NCBI GenBank assembly: GCA_013043165.1
Contig: JABDOQ010000082.1
Span: 96,847-160,846 of the forward strand
Direction: 5' to 3'
DNA: 64,000 nt
From: Woeseiaceae bacterium
Lineage (GTDB): Bacteria; Pseudomonadota; Gammaproteobacteria; Steroidobacterales; Woeseiaceae
A model generated the notes under the pieces. The model saw nothing but the letters and a program-made list of their open reading frames with translations, had not been told where the DNA came from and did not search any database. The position numbers and the translations under genes are program-made. This document shows, in pieces, positions 35,878-48,013 of this stretch (positions are counted from its first letter, which is position 1; every line of letters starts with the position of its first letter).

Positions 35878-36633
35878 GTGCGAAATACCGCTACTCAATT
35901 GCCGCTGTTCTCAGAGGTTGATGAGCCCGACTCCGCGTCGGGCTTTTCCGTACGTGAAAGCGGCCGTGCCCGCCGCCTGTCGATAAAGGTATTCCCTCGC
36001 GGGCGCGTGGAAGTAGTAGTTCCGAGGCGCACGCGGCCCGCCGATGTCCGGGAATTCGTCGAGGCACACCGCGACTGGATTCGGCAGGCCCGGGCCTCGT
36101 TTGCCGCAGATCACCCGCCCGAGCCTTTCGCTCTGCCAGAAGTTGTGACACTCAGCGGCATCGCTCAAGAGTTCGCCGTGCACTACGAGCCCGAACGAGG
36201 CGCAAGAACCGTGCGCTACCGGACTCGCAACGGCGCCGTGGTGCTGTGCGGCCATACGCGAGATGAAAAACTCTGCGTGCAGGCATTGAAACGCTGGCTG
36301 ACGAATCTCGCAAAGCGGGAGTACGCACCGCGTCTGCGGGCGCTGTCCGGGTTGACCGGCAACTCCTTTAAAAAGATGCACGTGCGCGGCCAGCGGACCT
36401 GCTGGGGCAGCCATTCGAGCACAGGAACCATTTCACTGAACTTCTGTCTGTTGTTCCTGGATCCCGGGCACCTGCGCTACGTCATGATTCACGAACTTTG
36501 CCATGCAAGGCACATGAATCATTCGCGGCGCTTCTGGAGCCTGGTCGCGCGGTTCGAGCCGGACTACCGACAGCTGGACAAAGACCTGAATGGCAGTTGG
36601 AAACGGATACCGACCTGGGTCGGCATTTACTAG
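35878..36633 (+). CDS. YgjP-like metallopeptidase-domain protein (DUF45)
   Basis: A 251-residue protein with a zinc-peptidase motif IHELCHARHMNHSRRFW (about 202-218), where the HExxH and downstream His supply ligands. The N-terminal half has VRESGRARRLSIKVFPRGRVEVVVPRR, typical of the YgjP/WLM-related family. The segment HVRGQRTCWGSHSSTGTISLN is also characteristic. Start is GTG at 35878. Proteolytic activity of this family has not been clearly shown. It stands alone between the solenoid and porin genes. Confidence 0.88.
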   Translation: MRNTATQLPLFSEVDEPDSASGFSVRESGRARRLSIKVFPRGRVEVVVPRRTRPADVREFVEAHRDWIRQARASFAADHPPEPFALPEVVTLSGIAQEFAVHYEPERGARTVRYRTRNGAVVLCGHTRDEKLCVQALKRWLTNLAKREYAPRLRALSGLTGNSFKKMHVRGQRTCWGSHSSTGTISLNFCLLFLDPGHLRYVMIHELCHARHMNHSRRFWSLVARFEPDYRQLDKDLNGSWKRIPTWVGIY

Positions 36634-36721
36634 CATTTCGGATTCGGACTATTGACTTCACTGCGCATGGCGCATCAACCTTGCGTTCCGTGACCTTCAA
36701 ACAGAAACAGAGGAAGACAAA

Positions 36722-38068
36722 ATGCGTGGCTTGCTTGCGCTCATCGTTGTGACGCTATTTTTCGCCGGTTTTGGCAGTGCCGAGGCACAGGAGTCGGAAA
36801 TTGAAGCACTGCGGGCCGCAGTCGAGCAGTTGCGAGCTGATTACGACGCGCGCATTGCGGAACTGGAGCGCAGGCTGGCTGTCGCCGAACAAAGCGCGAT
36901 GCAGGCGAAACGCACCACTCAATCGACCAAAGGATTGCAAGCCGGCACGCCGGCCGGCAATACCGGCAGTTCGGCATTTAATCCCGCGATCGGCGTTATC
37001 TTTCAGGGACAAGCCTGGAATTTCAGCAGGAATCCGGACGACTACGCGATACCGGGTTTTCCGTTTGGTGGTGAGGCCGGCCCGGTCGATGAGGGCCTGG
37101 GCATTGGAGAAACCGAACTTATCCTCAATGCCAACGTCGATGACAAGTTTACGGCCTGGCTGACCGTGGCGCTGGCACTGGAGGATGGCGAGTCCGTTGT
37201 TGAAATAGAGGAGGCGTGGGTCGAGGCGACGGCGCTTCCGGCCGGGCTAGGCATGAAGTTCGGGCGATTCTTTTCGGGGATCGGCTACCTGAACAGCAAA
37301 CACTCGCATACCTGGGACTTTGTGGATCAGCCGCTGCCATACCAGGCTTTTCTTGGCGACCAGTTTCTCGACAACGGGCTGCAGTTTCGCTGGCTGGCGC
37401 CGACAGACCTGTACATGGAGTTTGGTGGTGAGGTTTTCCAGGGTAGCCGATACCCGGCAGGAGGTAATGCGGACTCGGGATTCGGCAGCTACAGCCTGTT
37501 CGCAAAATTCGGCGGTGATGTTGGTGCCAACAGCAGTTGGCTGGCCGGCATCTCATATCTGGACGCGACCGCCATCGATCGTCCTTCAGGCGATGAGGAC
37601 GATCCACTCGTTTTCAACGGCGATTCCCAACTCACCGGCGCCCAGTTCGTCTGGAAGTGGTCGCCAAACGGCAACTGGAAACAAAAGAATTTTGTATTTC
37701 AGTCGGAGTTCTTCTGGCGCAGTGAAGACGGCAACTATACGTTGCCGGGCGGTACGCCTTTGCTGTACGACGTTGATCAGACCGGGTGGTACGCGCAGGC
37801 TGTGTACCAGCCGGTTCCGCGCTGGCGTTTCGGCGGACGAGTCGATGGCTTGTCCACGGACAGCCCCGGCCCATTATTTGATGACTCAGTCCTGTCGCGG
37901 CCGGGCAGTAACCCTATGCGTTACAGCATGATGGCCGACTGGTCCAACAGCGAATTCAGTCGTTTGCGGCTGCAGTTCACGCGAGACGAGGCGGGGCCCC
38001 TGGATGACACGCAGTGGGGTATTCAATACATACACAGCATTGGTGCCCACGGCGCTCACGCTTTCTAG
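36722..38068 (+). CDS. Outer-membrane porin-like protein linked to a metal ABC system
   Basis: A 448-residue protein with a signal peptide (LLALIVVTLFFAGFGSAEA), an N-terminal coiled coil (SEIEALRAAVEQLRADYD to RRLAVAEQ, about 23-60) and then a long beta-barrel-like region rich in aromatic strand ends, finishing in HAF with a terminal phenylalanine. The coiled coil may form a trimer stalk, as in OprO/OprP-like porins. It lies 11 bases upstream of a zinc-type binding protein gene and is probably in the same transcript, so metal passage or binding is plausible but not shown. Ribosome site AGAGGAAGAC precedes ATG. Confidence 0.75.
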   Translation: MRGLLALIVVTLFFAGFGSAEAQESEIEALRAAVEQLRADYDARIAELERRLAVAEQSAMQAKRTTQSTKGLQAGTPAGNTGSSAFNPAIGVIFQGQAWNFSRNPDDYAIPGFPFGGEAGPVDEGLGIGETELILNANVDDKFTAWLTVALALEDGESVVEIEEAWVEATALPAGLGMKFGRFFSGIGYLNSKHSHTWDFVDQPLPYQAFLGDQFLDNGLQFRWLAPTDLYMEFGGEVFQGSRYPAGGNADSGFGSYSLFAKFGGDVGANSSWLAGISYLDATAIDRPSGDEDDPLVFNGDSQLTGAQFVWKWSPNGNWKQKNFVFQSEFFWRSEDGNYTLPGGTPLLYDVDQTGWYAQAVYQPVPRWRFGGRVDGLSTDSPGPLFDDSVLSRPGSNPMRYSMMADWSNSEFSRLRLQFTRDEAGPLDDTQWGIQYIHSIGAHGAHAF

Positions 38069-38079
38069 GGGCGCTGCGG

Positions 38080-38982
38080 ATGACCAGAACGATTTGTGTG
38101 TTTCTGTTTGCCCTGATGCCGGTTATCGCCGTCGCGGACCTTGAAATATTCGCCTGCGAACCCGAGTGGGCGGCTCTGGCGAAAGAAATCGGCGGGTCAC
38201 ATGTCAATACCTTTAGTGCGACGACGGCGCTGCAGGACCCGCACTACATCCAGGCGCGACCGAGCCTGATCGCCAAAGTCCGGCGCGCGAACCTCCTGAT
38301 CTGCAGCGGTGCGCAACTGGAAATTGGCTGGCTACCCGCGCTGCTGCAAAAAGCGAACAATCGCAAGGTGTTGCCGGGATCGAATGGCTACATGGAGGCC
38401 AGCGCCTACGTCGTGCGGGTCGACGCTACCGGCAATGTTGATCGTGCGCAGGGAGATATTCATCCCGAAGGAAATCCGCACATTCAGACCGACCCACACA
38501 ACATTGCCGCCGTGGCCAAGCCGCTTGCCGAGCGACTGATGTCGCTCGATCCTGAAAATGCTGCCGCATACGCGGCCGGTCTCGAGGACTTTCTCGGCCG
38601 CTGGCACGATGCGATCGAGACCTGGGAGGCGCAAGCCAGGATATTGCGCGGTGCAAGAGGGATCACGCACCACAAGTCGTGGGTTTACCTCGAGCGCTGG
38701 CTCGGTATCGAAGAGGCTGCCAATCTGGAGGCCATCCCGGGTTTGCCGCCAACGGCAACACACCTGAGTCGATTGACGAAGCAATTCGAACAAGGTGGTG
38801 CGGACTTCATCATTCGCTCCCCGTACCAGGACGCCCGGCCCTCGGAGTGGTTGTCGGAAAGAACCGGTATTCCGGCAATCGTCTTGCCGCTGACGGTCGG
38901 TGGTACCGAGCGGGCGCAGGACCTGTTCTCGTTGTATGACGACATTGTTGATCGCTTGCTAACGGCCAGCAAGCATGAGTGA
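38080..38982 (+). CDS. Zinc/manganese ABC transporter substrate-binding protein (ZnuA-like)
   Basis: A periplasmic cluster A-I metal-binding protein. The start is the ATG encoding MTRTICVFLFALMPVIAVAD (38080), which gives a clean signal peptide; the track extension is in the porin end. Metal ligand candidates are the histidines in LQDPHYIQARP, NPHIQTDPHN and THHKSW plus an acidic residue near the C-terminus. The histidine-rich loop of E. coli ZnuA is absent. It overlaps the permease gene by eight bases. The metal cannot be told from sequence. Confidence 0.88.
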   Translation: MTRTICVFLFALMPVIAVADLEIFACEPEWAALAKEIGGSHVNTFSATTALQDPHYIQARPSLIAKVRRANLLICSGAQLEIGWLPALLQKANNRKVLPGSNGYMEASAYVVRVDATGNVDRAQGDIHPEGNPHIQTDPHNIAAVAKPLAERLMSLDPENAAAYAAGLEDFLGRWHDAIETWEAQARILRGARGITHHKSWVYLERWLGIEEAANLEAIPGLPPTATHLSRLTKQFEQGGADFIIRSPYQDARPSEWLSERTGIPAIVLPLTVGGTERAQDLFSLYDDIVDRLLTASKHE

Positions 38983-39739
38983 GCTTGTTGACTGGACGAT
39001 TGTCGGACCGGCCATGTTTGCTGGTTTGATTGTCCTGAGTACCCATGTCCCGCTGGGTCAGGAGGTGCTGAAACGCGGCATCATCTTCATCGATCTCGCC
39101 ATTGCACAGGTGGCCGGCCTGGGCGTCATTGCCGCACACACAATGGACTGGGACCCTGAAGGTATGCAGGTGCAGGTGGCTGCCGTCAGCGCCGCGCTTA
39201 TCGTTGCAATAGGGCTGAACTGGACAGAGAAACGGTGGCCGCGAATCCAGGAACCGCTGATCGGTATCGTTTTCATCCTGGCAGCGACTGGCGGAATTTT
39301 GTTATTGGCAGGTAATCCGCACGGCAGCGAGCACCTCAAGGAGCTCCTGGTCGGCCAGATTCTCTGGCAAACCTGGTCGTCATTGCTGCCGATCGCGGCA
39401 CTCTATGCCGTTGTGTTGCTCTTGTGGAATGCCTTGCGCGCCCGACTTGGTGCCCTGATCTTTTACGTGGCGTTTGCCGTCGTTGTAACGGCGTCAGTGC
39501 AGATCGTTGGCATCTACCTGGTGTTCGCAAGCCTGATCATCCCGGCGCTGGCGACGACCGGGATTCGTAAAGGCAACCGACTGGCCGCCGGCTACCTGAT
39601 TGGCGTCGTCTCATATTTCACCGGTATCGCGACGTCGGTGCTGCTGGACCTGCCGACCGGCGCCGTCATCGTCTGGAGCATGGCGCTTGTAGCATTGCTC
39701 GTGGGCTTCTTTATCTCGGACAAACGCGCGGCTGGTTAG
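38975..39739 (+). CDS. Metal ABC transporter permease (ZnuB-like)
   Basis: An inner-membrane permease of 254 residues with seven or so helices of the ABC-3 family (for example MFAGLIVLSTHVPLGQEVLKRG, IFIDLAIAQVAGLGVIAA, VFASLIIPALATT). The segment FIDLAIAQVAGLG matches the family FxxHALxxxxxxG region with His changed. The ATPase expected for this transporter is not in the operon or elsewhere in the window. Downstream is a convergent DUF2333 gene sharing the stop region. Confidence 0.88.
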   Translation: MSELVDWTIVGPAMFAGLIVLSTHVPLGQEVLKRGIIFIDLAIAQVAGLGVIAAHTMDWDPEGMQVQVAAVSAALIVAIGLNWTEKRWPRIQEPLIGIVFILAATGGILLLAGNPHGSEHLKELLVGQILWQTWSSLLPIAALYAVVLLLWNALRARLGALIFYVAFAVVVTASVQIVGIYLVFASLIIPALATTGIRKGNRLAAGYLIGVVSYFTGIATSVLLDLPTGAVIVWSMALVALLVGFFISDKRAAG

Positions 39740-40737
39740 CCCTGGTCGAGCAGGTCGCGAAGATTGATTACGGCCGCATTGGCGCGTGCCAGGTAGTTGG
39801 CCATGACCAGCGAGTGGTTGGCAAACAAACCGTAACCACCACCGTTCAGGACAAGCGGTGAGCGCAGCGGATCGAGGCTCGCTTCCAATTCGCGGATGAT
39901 TTGCCGTACGCTGACTTCGGCGTTTTTGTCGGCCAACACGTGTGCAAAATCGAATTCGGCGGCACGGAAGAAGTGTACCAACGCCCACGCCGTACCGCGT
40001 GCTTCGAAAAAGATATCGTCGACTTCGAACCACGAGGTCCTGACATTCACGGTATCCGGCTGCGCGCCGGCGGCTTCCGCGGCCGGCTCACCGGCAAGGT
40101 CGTCATTGATGCGGTTGCTGGCGACGCTGTCTCCGAGTCGTCGTGTCAGGCTGCCGAGGCGCTTCTCTACCTGCGAGAGCCATTCGCGGAGATTGTCGGC
40201 GCGTGCGAAAAAATGCGTATCAGGATCGCCGGATGCGAGGCGTTCCCGATATTTTGAGAAGCCTTTGATAGCATCGCGATACTCGGATTCCGTGGCCGGA
40301 AGAATCCAGGAATCATTGTCGAAAAAGAATCTTGGCTCAGCCGCGGCAACATCTTCGTCTTCTTTCGACTGAGATTGGCTGCGGCTGTAATCGTTGCGGA
40401 TGACGCGGGCGAGGTCGCGCACCTGCTGCAAGACCCCGTATTCCCAGTTCGGGATATTGTCGAGAAACACATTGGGCAATATTTTGTCGTTGGTCAGGTA
40501 GCCGCCGGGTTTCTCCAACAGTGTCTCGGATACGCGGATAAGCGTGTCGGCTGTCGAGAACCCTACAATTGCAGAGTCCGGGTCCGCCGGCCGGTTGACC
40601 CAGAAAACATCGGGTTCGCGCGAGAACCAGAAGCCGAATACGAACATGACGAGCAAGAATACGCCGAGTGACCAGCTGCTGATTCTTGTCCATTTCTGGG
40701 TTGCCAGTATGCTATCGGCGGAACGTTTCATCGGCAT
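39736..40737 (-). CDS. DUF2333 family membrane-anchored protein
   Basis: A conserved gammaproteobacterial protein of unknown function, 333 residues, with an N-terminal membrane helix (ISSWSLGVFLLVMFVFGFWF) and a periplasmic domain. Family-typical stretches are ETLLEKPGGYLTNDK, PNVFLDNIPNWEYGVLQQVRDLARV and YGLFANHSLVMANYLARANAAV. It lies downstream of the sirtuin gene on the same strand. Confidence 0.85.
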   Translation of the reverse strand: MPMKRSADSILATQKWTRISSWSLGVFLLVMFVFGFWFSREPDVFWVNRPADPDSAIVGFSTADTLIRVSETLLEKPGGYLTNDKILPNVFLDNIPNWEYGVLQQVRDLARVIRNDYSRSQSQSKEDEDVAAAEPRFFFDNDSWILPATESEYRDAIKGFSKYRERLASGDPDTHFFARADNLREWLSQVEKRLGSLTRRLGDSVASNRINDDLAGEPAAEAAGAQPDTVNVRTSWFEVDDIFFEARGTAWALVHFFRAAEFDFAHVLADKNAEVSVRQIIRELEASLDPLRSPLVLNGGGYGLFANHSLVMANYLARANAAVINLRDLLDQG

Positions 40738-40759
40738 ATTCTCCGGTGTGGGACAAGGC

Positions 40760-41533
40760 TCAGGTAGCCAGTGATTCTACCAGTTCCGGCAGTACAACTC
40801 CGGCGTTGCCGGCTATTGCAAAGTCGTAGGTCTCAGAGTTCAGCGTGGGATTGGGATTGATCTCGGCCACGATGGCGTGGGTTTCCCTTGCGACGTCGGC
40901 CAATCCGGCAGCCGGGTAAACCAGTGATGAAGTGCCTATCGACAGGAATACGCTGCAGTCGGCTGCCGCCGCGAACGATTGTTCCAATGCTTCATCAGGA
41001 ATAGCCTCGCCAAACCAGACCACGCCGGGACGCAGGTTGGCACCGCAATTCGGGCACACAGGCACTGCCGCTTGCTGATCGTTTACAACGACGCAGCCTT
41101 CAGCATGACATCGATCATCGAACAGGTTGCCGTGAAATTCGATAACGTCGCGACTGCCGGCTCGCTGGTGCAGCCCGTCGACGTTCTGCGTCACGAGCGT
41201 CAAACGTGGCACCAGCTCGGCCAGCCGCACGAGGGCGAGGTGACCGGGATTTGGATTGGCTGCTGCAACGAGTTCACGGCGCCAGCGATACCAACGCCAG
41301 AGCAGCTCCGGATTTTCTTCGAATGCCTCCGGTGTCGCGAGCTGGTGCGGGTCGTATCTGGCCCACAAACCCTTTTGAGCGTCCCGAAAGGTCGGCACGC
41401 CGCTCTCGGCGGAGATGCCGGCGCCGGTCAGCACACACACGTTGCGTGCATCGCGCAGCGCTGTGATTAAACCGGGGTCGTACCGAGATTTCTCGAAAGG
41501 AACTTCGGTTCGACCCCGGTCAGACGCCCTCAT
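40760..41533 (-). CDS. cobB: NAD-dependent protein deacylase, Sir2 family
   Basis: A sirtuin that removes acyl groups from lysines using NAD. Motifs are VLTGAGISAESGVPTFRDA, TQNVDGLHQRAGS, catalytic His in IEFHGN, and a zinc site formed by RCHAEGC and CPNCG. A YxxR pair (YRWR after ENPELLWRW) matches the Tyr/Arg of class III sirtuins that prefer succinyl or malonyl lysine. The start lies 3 bases after the acnA stop on the same strand, so the two are likely co-transcribed. Confidence 0.9.
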   Translation of the reverse strand: MRASDRGRTEVPFEKSRYDPGLITALRDARNVCVLTGAGISAESGVPTFRDAQKGLWARYDPHQLATPEAFEENPELLWRWYRWRRELVAAANPNPGHLALVRLAELVPRLTLVTQNVDGLHQRAGSRDVIEFHGNLFDDRCHAEGCVVVNDQQAAVPVCPNCGANLRPGVVWFGEAIPDEALEQSFAAAADCSVFLSIGTSSLVYPAAGLADVARETHAIVAEINPNPTLNSETYDFAIAGNAGVVLPELVESLAT

Positions 41534-41536
41534 TTA

Positions 41537-44200
<2,664 letters not shown>

Positions 44201-44287
44201 TGTCTTGTTCTCCGGAAGTGTCAGGTTGCACACAGTGGCCAGACGGCCACAGGGTTGCGCATTATAACGAAATGGCAAGGCCGGCGC

Positions 44288-45394
44288 TTAGCCACTTTTG
44301 TCGATGACGGCACCACCGAGGCACTGCTCGCCGACGTAAAATACAACAAACTGACCTGGCGCCACGGCTTTCTGGGCCGAATCAAAGCGGACCTTTAGCG
44401 TCGAGTCGTCGAGCTCGGTGACGACACAGTCCTGGTCGGTCTGTCGATAGCGAATTTTGGCTTTGCACACCAGGTTTTCACCGAGTCCGGCTGGCGGCGG
44501 CCCAATCCAGCTGGCATCCGTTGCCAGCAACCAGTTGCTGAAAAGCAGATCGTGCTCGCCCTGGGCGACGATCAACGCGTTGTCGTCGATGTCCTTGGCC
44601 ACGACATACCATGGCTCCTCGCCACGATCGTTGCGGCCACCGATCCCAAGCCCCTGGCGCTGCCCCAGCGTGTAATACATAAGCCCCTGGTGGGTGCCGA
44701 TCTCTTCTCCGCCCGGTGTTCTCATGGGGCCAGGGTTTGCCGGCAGGTAGGTACTCAGGAACTGACGAAACGGCCGTTCGCCGATGAAGCAGATGCCCGT
44801 GCTGTCTTTCTTGGCATGAATCGATAACCCGGCATCGCGTGCAATTCGACGTACGTCCGCCTTTTGCAGATCACCGAGCGGAAAGACAGTTTCGGCGAGG
44901 GCTTCTGCGCTGACGGCGTGCAGGAAGTAACTCTGGTCCTTGTTCTTGTCCGCGCCTTTAAATAATGCGCCATGGCCATCGACAATTTTCTGACGAGCAT
45001 AATGTCCAGTAGCCAGCAAATCGCCGCCGAGGCGTTTCGCATAGTCGCGGAACACGCCGAATTTAATCTCACGGTTACAAAGCACATCGGGGTTCGGCGT
45101 ACGGCCCTTGCGGTATTCATCGAGGAAGTATTCGAACACCTGGTCGCGGTATTGCCGTGCGAAATTTGCGTGGTGCAGCGGAATGTCCAGTTGCTCGCAG
45201 ACAGCACGAGCATCCTGCAGATCGTCGGCCGCGGTGCAGTAACCGTCGTCATCCTCCCAGTTGGTCATATGCAGCGCGTGTACGTCGGCGCCTGCTTCCC
45301 GCAGAAGAACAGCGGCGACAGCAGAATCGACACCGCCGGACAGTCCGAGGATGACTTGCTGGTTGGCTACCTGGTTTTCGAGGAACGATGCCAT
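44288..45394 (-). CDS. mnmA: tRNA-specific 2-thiouridylase MnmA
   Basis: MnmA thiolates U34 of tRNA-Lys, -Glu and -Gln. The PP-loop is [16 protein letters not shown]; the two catalytic cysteines are in [14 protein letters not shown] and [15 protein letters not shown]. The 368-residue length is normal. In many gammaproteobacteria mnmA sits next to nudJ, hflD and purB; here a lipoprotein gene on the other strand separates it from nudJ. Confidence 0.97.
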   Translation of the reverse strand: MASFLENQVANQQVILGLSGGVDSAVAAVLLREAGADVHALHMTNWEDDDGYCTAADDLQDARAVCEQLDIPLHHANFARQYRDQVFEYFLDEYRKGRTPNPDVLCNREIKFGVFRDYAKRLGGDLLATGHYARQKIVDGHGALFKGADKNKDQSYFLHAVSAEALAETVFPLGDLQKADVRRIARDAGLSIHAKKDSTGICFIGERPFRQFLSTYLPANPGPMRTPGGEEIGTHQGLMYYTLGQRQGLGIGGRNDRGEEPWYVVAKDIDDNALIVAQGEHDLLFSNWLLATDASWIGPPPAGLGENLVCKAKIRYRQTDQDCVVTELDDSTLKVRFDSAQKAVAPGQFVVFYVGEQCLGGAVIDKSG

Positions 45395-45477
45395 AGGCGG
45401 CGCATTCTACTGCAGATAGACTGCTGACGCCGAGCCACCGATAATCGGTGTACGATGTCCAATTTGGAGCTGGAATT

Positions 45478-46713
45478 ATGAAAGCGATTGCAATGTCACT
45501 CGGCGTGCTGAGCTTGAGCGCTATTCTGTCAGCTTGCGGTGGCGGCGGTAACAATTCGGCAGGGCCATCGGGTCCCGACACAACCCCGCCATCGGGACTC
45601 AGTACTGGTCCGGAGACTTGTGTCGGTGGCAATGCCGGCGATTTTTCGTGCCTGGGCATCTCGCTGCGTAGTCGCGTGTCACTTGCAGCAATGGGCGGCA
45701 CAACGGGCAACGATATTTGGGGCTGGTTTGACTCCCAATCCGGCAAAGAATATGCCCTGATGGGTATGACGAATGGAACAGCGTTTGTCGACATTTCGGA
45801 CCCGGACAATCCGGTCTACCTCGGCATTTTACCCACTCGTACTGTAGCGTCGGTTTGGCGCGATATTAAAGTCTTTGCGGATCACGCCTTCATCGTCGCG
45901 GACGGGGCCGGTGCGCACGGTATGCAGGTGTTTGACCTGACGCGGCTGCGGGGTCTCATGACGCCGCAAACATTTTCCTCCGATGCTGTCTACAGCGATT
46001 TCGGGAATGCGCACAATCTCGCCATCAACGAAGACGCAGGATTTGCCTATGCCGTAGGCACGAACACCTGCGCCGAGGGCCTGCACATGATTGATATCAG
46101 CATACCGGGCAACCCGCTGTTCGCGGGCTGTCACTCGGCATTCGACACTCACGATACTCAATGCGTAGATTACCAGGGACCCGATGCAGATTATTTGAAT
46201 AGTGAGATTTGTTTCAGCTCCGCCGAGGACCGGGTCGAGATCGCCGACGTTACGTTCAAGGCGTCTCCCTTTACGGTCTCGACCAGCATCTATCCTGAAT
46301 TGGGTTTCGTTCATCAGGCCTGGTTGACCGAGGATCACCGGTTTTTGCTTGTGGGCGACGAATTCGATGAGAATGTTTTTAATGTACCGACGCGAACCCA
46401 CGTCCTCGACGTATCCGATCTCGATGCGCCGCTTTATGTCTTCGCTTATGAGGCGGCGACGGCGTCAATTGATCATAACCTGTACGTGCTGGGCAACCGC
46501 GTATTCGAAGCGAACTACACCTCGGGTTTGCGAGTTCTCGAGTTTGCGGATTTGTCGAATCGCGAGATGATGGAAATCGCATTCTTTGATACCTATCCGC
46601 AAAGCGATGCTACGGATTTCTCCGGAGCATGGAGCGTGTACCCATTCCTGCCCTCCGGAACAATAATCGTAAGCGACGTGACGAATGGCTTGTTTATTCT
46701 GTCACTTCAGTAG
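45478..46713 (+). CDS. LVIVD-repeat lipoprotein, choice-of-anchor B type
   Basis: An exported lipoprotein of 411 residues. The start is the ATG at 45478, giving MKAIAMSLGVLSLSAILSACGGG with lipobox LSAC and a glycine/serine/proline linker (GGGGNNSAGPSGPDTTPPSG). The rest has repeats of the form VDISDPDNPVYLG, IDISIPGNPLFAG and LDVSDLDAPLYVF, which suggest a beta-propeller like the choice-of-anchor B or LVIVD families. An HxxHN-like stretch (FGNAHNLAINEDAGFAYAVG) is typical of that group. Function is unknown. It lies on the opposite strand between mnmA and nudJ. Confidence 0.8.
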   Translation: MKAIAMSLGVLSLSAILSACGGGGNNSAGPSGPDTTPPSGLSTGPETCVGGNAGDFSCLGISLRSRVSLAAMGGTTGNDIWGWFDSQSGKEYALMGMTNGTAFVDISDPDNPVYLGILPTRTVASVWRDIKVFADHAFIVADGAGAHGMQVFDLTRLRGLMTPQTFSSDAVYSDFGNAHNLAINEDAGFAYAVGTNTCAEGLHMIDISIPGNPLFAGCHSAFDTHDTQCVDYQGPDADYLNSEICFSSAEDRVEIADVTFKASPFTVSTSIYPELGFVHQAWLTEDHRFLLVGDEFDENVFNVPTRTHVLDVSDLDAPLYVFAYEAATASIDHNLYVLGNRVFEANYTSGLRVLEFADLSNREMMEIAFFDTYPQSDATDFSGAWSVYPFLPSGTIIVSDVTNGLFILSLQ

Positions 46714-46859
46714 TGATTCCGGGTCTGCGCCGTTCATGACATTGTGTGGCAGCTAGCCGGAAGCTGACGCTTGCGCAGAAAATCGTGAAAGCAACGACAC
46801 CGGTGACACGAATTAAATACCTTGGAACAGGCTTCGCGAAGGCGCTTGCGGGTAAATAC

Positions 46860-47351
46860 CTATACGAGGGCAGCGGTAGCGATCACTCGATCGACATTCT
46901 GCTGCAGCGGTAACATGCCCGTCAGCAGTGCGTCCGATTGGCGCTCGCCGGCGACATAGTCATTGACGCAACGCAGCACGGCCGGAGAGCGCAGTCTGGC
47001 CTGGCGACTGGCAATCTCTTCGAGCGTAAACCAGTGCCGACCAATGATGCCGTCATCCAGTCGGCTGTCTTTGTTGAAGTTCAAAAACCGCGCGGCGAAA
47101 ACAATGCGCAGAAATTGCTGTCGAGTCTGAGGGTGGATCCACAAATAAACGCCGACCAGCTCTCCGCAAGCAATATCACAGGCGGTTTCTTCGCGGGTTT
47201 CGCGGATGACGGCCTGTTCCGGTGATTCCCCGGCTTCAATGTGTCCGCCAGGCTGGCTGAACACGCGTCGGCCCGAGGCATATTCTTCGACGAGGAGGAA
47301 TCGTCCTTCATGCTCGACGACAGCCGCAACGGTAAGATCAGTCGGTTGCAT
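46860..47351 (-). CDS. nudJ: Nudix phosphohydrolase NudJ
   Basis: A Nudix hydrolase that in E. coli acts on thiamine pyrophosphate-type and nucleoside diphosphates and triphosphates. The Nudix box GHIEAGESPEQAVIRETREE is complete. The ATG encoding MQPTDLTVAAVV (47351) is chosen because it matches the NudJ start; the track adds 26 residues from the preceding gene. It lies 7 bases after the PLD-like gene and belongs to the purB-roxA-nudJ strand. Confidence 0.9.
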   Translation of the reverse strand: MQPTDLTVAAVVEHEGRFLLVEEYASGRRVFSQPGGHIEAGESPEQAVIRETREETACDIACGELVGVYLWIHPQTRQQFLRIVFAARFLNFNKDSRLDDGIIGRHWFTLEEIASRQARLRSPAVLRCVNDYVAGERQSDALLTGMLPLQQNVDRVIATAALV

Positions 47352-47358
47352 ACTATTG

Positions 47359-47856
47359 TCAGATGCCGAGTTGACGAAATTCCATTTCGACTTCACTGGC
47401 CAGCCAGATTTCGTCGAACATTTTTCCATACAGCCTGGCTACGGCCGGCTCGTGGGTATCGGCGATACCCTCCCAGCGGCTCGCCTGCAATCGATAGACA
47501 AGCGCGGTCTCATCGGCGATGCAGAATGCCTCGGCATGCGTCCGCAAATCTTCGCGTACATGACGAAATTCAATGTAAGTGTTCAGGCGTCGGCCGAGAT
47601 GCACAAAATTGTTGCCATTCTTCACGGCGCGGGAAGGGTCAGCAATCAAGACGCGAATTCGTGCATAAGTTTGTGAGAGGACAAGCTTTTTGATGATCTC
47701 GAGGAATTCGGAATTATCGTAAATGCCCGGCTCGAGGTCATGCGTGAAGATCGAAACTTTGCGAGAAGCTTCACTCACGATATCGATGGCGGCCTGGCGC
47801 ATTTCTTCGCGGGTCGAGATGACCCAGCGCTTGCCGTGTTCGTTTGCCTGTTCCAT
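47359..47856 (-). CDS. Small PLD-like conserved protein (DUF7931 type)
   Basis: A 165-residue soluble protein that I cannot assign a function. The sequence TREEMRQAAIDIVSEASRKVSIFTHDLEPGIYDNSEFLEI, followed by YARIRVLIADPSRAVKNGN, resembles half a phospholipase-D-superfamily domain without a clear HxK(x)4D motif. Similar domains occur fused to GNAT acetyltransferases. It is directly upstream of nudJ, probably in one transcript. Confidence 0.65.
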   Translation of the reverse strand: MEQANEHGKRWVISTREEMRQAAIDIVSEASRKVSIFTHDLEPGIYDNSEFLEIIKKLVLSQTYARIRVLIADPSRAVKNGNNFVHLGRRLNTYIEFRHVREDLRTHAEAFCIADETALVYRLQASRWEGIADTHEPAVARLYGKMFDEIWLASEVEMEFRQLGI

Positions 47857-48013
47857 AGGCCGACCATATTACCGGCGGGCGGGAATTCAACTTGCCAACT
47901 GCGTCACGTTTTGGCGCATGTTTCCCAGTTGCAAATCATTCGCATCCCGCGTCGCTAGGCCATTTCAGACCGCTTGCGCCAATAATCCCAGCTTGATTCA
48001 ACTTTACATATGG

